Source: Phycisphaerae bacterium SM23_33
GTDB taxonomy: Bacteria; Planctomycetota; Phycisphaerae; SM23-33
NCBI GenBank assembly: GCA_001303665.1
Contig: LJUF01000302.1
Location: 1-6,408, forward strand
DNA: 6,408 nucleotides
Reading direction: 5' to 3'
Every line of letters starts with the position of its first letter. Within the stretch, counting starts at the first letter, position 1. The notes under the pieces are model-generated. The model was not told the origin of the DNA, made no database searches, and saw nothing but the letters and a program-made list of their open reading frames with translations. Position numbers and translations under genes: made by a program. Shown here piece after piece: positions 5,992 through 6,408 of this stretch.

Positions 5992-6014
5992 GCCGAGCTT
6001 CTCGGCAGCTCGGC
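5992..6014. terminator. Alternative overlapping hairpins between convergent genes
   Basis: GCCGAG (5992-5997) can pair with CTCGGC at 6001-6006 around a 3-nt loop. Extended to GCCGAGC (5992-5998), it can instead pair with GCTCGGC at 6008-6014 around a 9-nt loop. The two structures are mutually exclusive because CTCGGC is repeated 8 bp apart. They lie 35 nt past the transporter stop and, on the other strand, 13 nt past the stop of the right-edge gene. That position suggests a bidirectional terminator, though T-runs are missing. Confidence 0.4.
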
Positions 6015-6027
6015 GGCCGCAGACCGG

Positions 6028-6408
6028 CTACTTCCGCTGGCCTCCGCGGGCCTTCGTGGAACCGGCCTGCACAGCCGGCTGGACGATCTGCTCGAAGAGG
6101 GCGACCGTCTGCTGGATCATGTCCGGGTTGTCGCCCAGGAAAAACCCCACCAGCACCACGTCCTGCGGGCGAATGACCCGGGCGACGTACCGGAGGGCCT
6201 CGCCCACCGGCGTCCGCCCGGCGGCCAGCACCTTGTAGTGGACGGCCGGGCACTTGAGCGCCCGGATCGTCTCGGCCATGCGGTCGCGGTGGGCCGGGTC
6301 GAACTTCTCCTGGTCGGTGGGGACGTGGTCCGGCCGCTCCAGCCGCAGGCTGGGGTCGTAATAGCAGCAGAGCTGAAAATCGAGGTCCAGGTGGTCGCGG
6401 ACCCATTC
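6028..6408 (-). CDS. C-terminal part of an unrecognised protein (5' partial, runs off right edge)
   Basis: On the minus strand the frame is open from 6408 to TAG 6030-6028, giving 126 visible residues. The upstream part reads through without a stop, so the in-frame ATG at 6279 is unlikely to be the start. Visible blocks are DFQLCCYYDPSLRLE near residue 10, a charged helix with MAETIRAL from 44, AVHYKVLAAGRTPVGEALRY from about 55, a strand-like QDVVLVGFFLGDNPDM, and a Lys/Arg-rich tail. The alternation of helices with short hydrophobic strands (VHYKVLA, VVLVGFF) suggests the final beta/alpha units of a barrel or Rossmann-like fold. By general resemblance I would lean to a TIM-barrel protein of the kind common in planctomycetes, with low confidence. 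It converges with the transporter gene and is 71 bp from its stop. Confidence 0.78.
   Translation of the reverse strand, partial: EWVRDHLDLDFQLCCYYDPSLRLERPDHVPTDQEKFDPAHRDRMAETIRALKCPAVHYKVLAAGRTPVGEALRYVARVIRPQDVVLVGFFLGDNPDMIQQTVALFEQIVQPAVQAGSTKARGGQRK

Noticed and set aside
5525..6406. 293-residue open frame on the minus strand across the transporter end
   Set aside because: Its translation is compositionally biased and it overlaps the MFS C-terminal part and an alternative frame of the right-edge gene, both of which look genuine.
1..6408. CRISPR arrays, insertion sequences, tRNA or phage genes
   Set aside because: No regularly spaced repeats, transposase or integrase motifs, terminal inverted repeats or cloverleaf-like sequence were found on either strand.

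Overview
The window is GC-rich and almost certainly bacterial. The best taxonomic clue is a prepilin-like gene at 2387-3279. It has an FTLVELL methylation motif followed by RAKE, a CPSA motif and a degenerate H-X9-DG motif, a set typical of the large prepilin-like families of Planctomycetes, especially Phycisphaerae, and related PVC bacteria. A Gfo/Idh/MocA oxidoreductase and an MFS transporter next to a large aromatic-rich helical protein also suit a planctomycete carbohydrate-utilisation neighbourhood. The phylum assignment is inference, not proof.

Layout, left to right. (1) 1-1833 (+): the 3' part of a large, unrecognised, probably carbohydrate-active alpha-helical protein, open at the left edge. 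(2) 1834-2386: about 550 bp without a credible gene, less GC-rich than its neighbours, holding two adjacent perfect palindromes and several hairpins. (3) 2387-3279 (+): the prepilin-like gene with a good ribosome binding site, broken by a frameshift just after the N-terminal helix. (4) 3280-3432: a convergent gap with GC-rich hairpins. (5) 3433-4347 (-): an intact Gfo/Idh/MocA oxidoreductase. (6) 4348-4642: a divergent intergenic region with a strong hairpin and a short direct repeat. (7) 4643-5956 (+): an MFS transporter whose frame is intact except for one in-frame TAG after about nine membrane helices. (8) 5957-6027: a convergent gap with two mutually exclusive hairpins. (9) 6028-6408 (-): the C-terminal part of a protein that continues past the right edge.

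The oxidoreductase and the transporter are divergently placed and could serve uptake and oxidation or epimerisation of a sugar or polyol, with the left-edge protein acting on a glycan, but nothing in the sequence identifies the substrate. I see no transposase, integrase, CRISPR array, tRNA, rRNA, toxin-antitoxin pair or defence system, and no undescribed system. The most notable points are the two single-lesion broken genes, which may be real decay or assembly error, and the structured non-coding stretch at 1834-2386.
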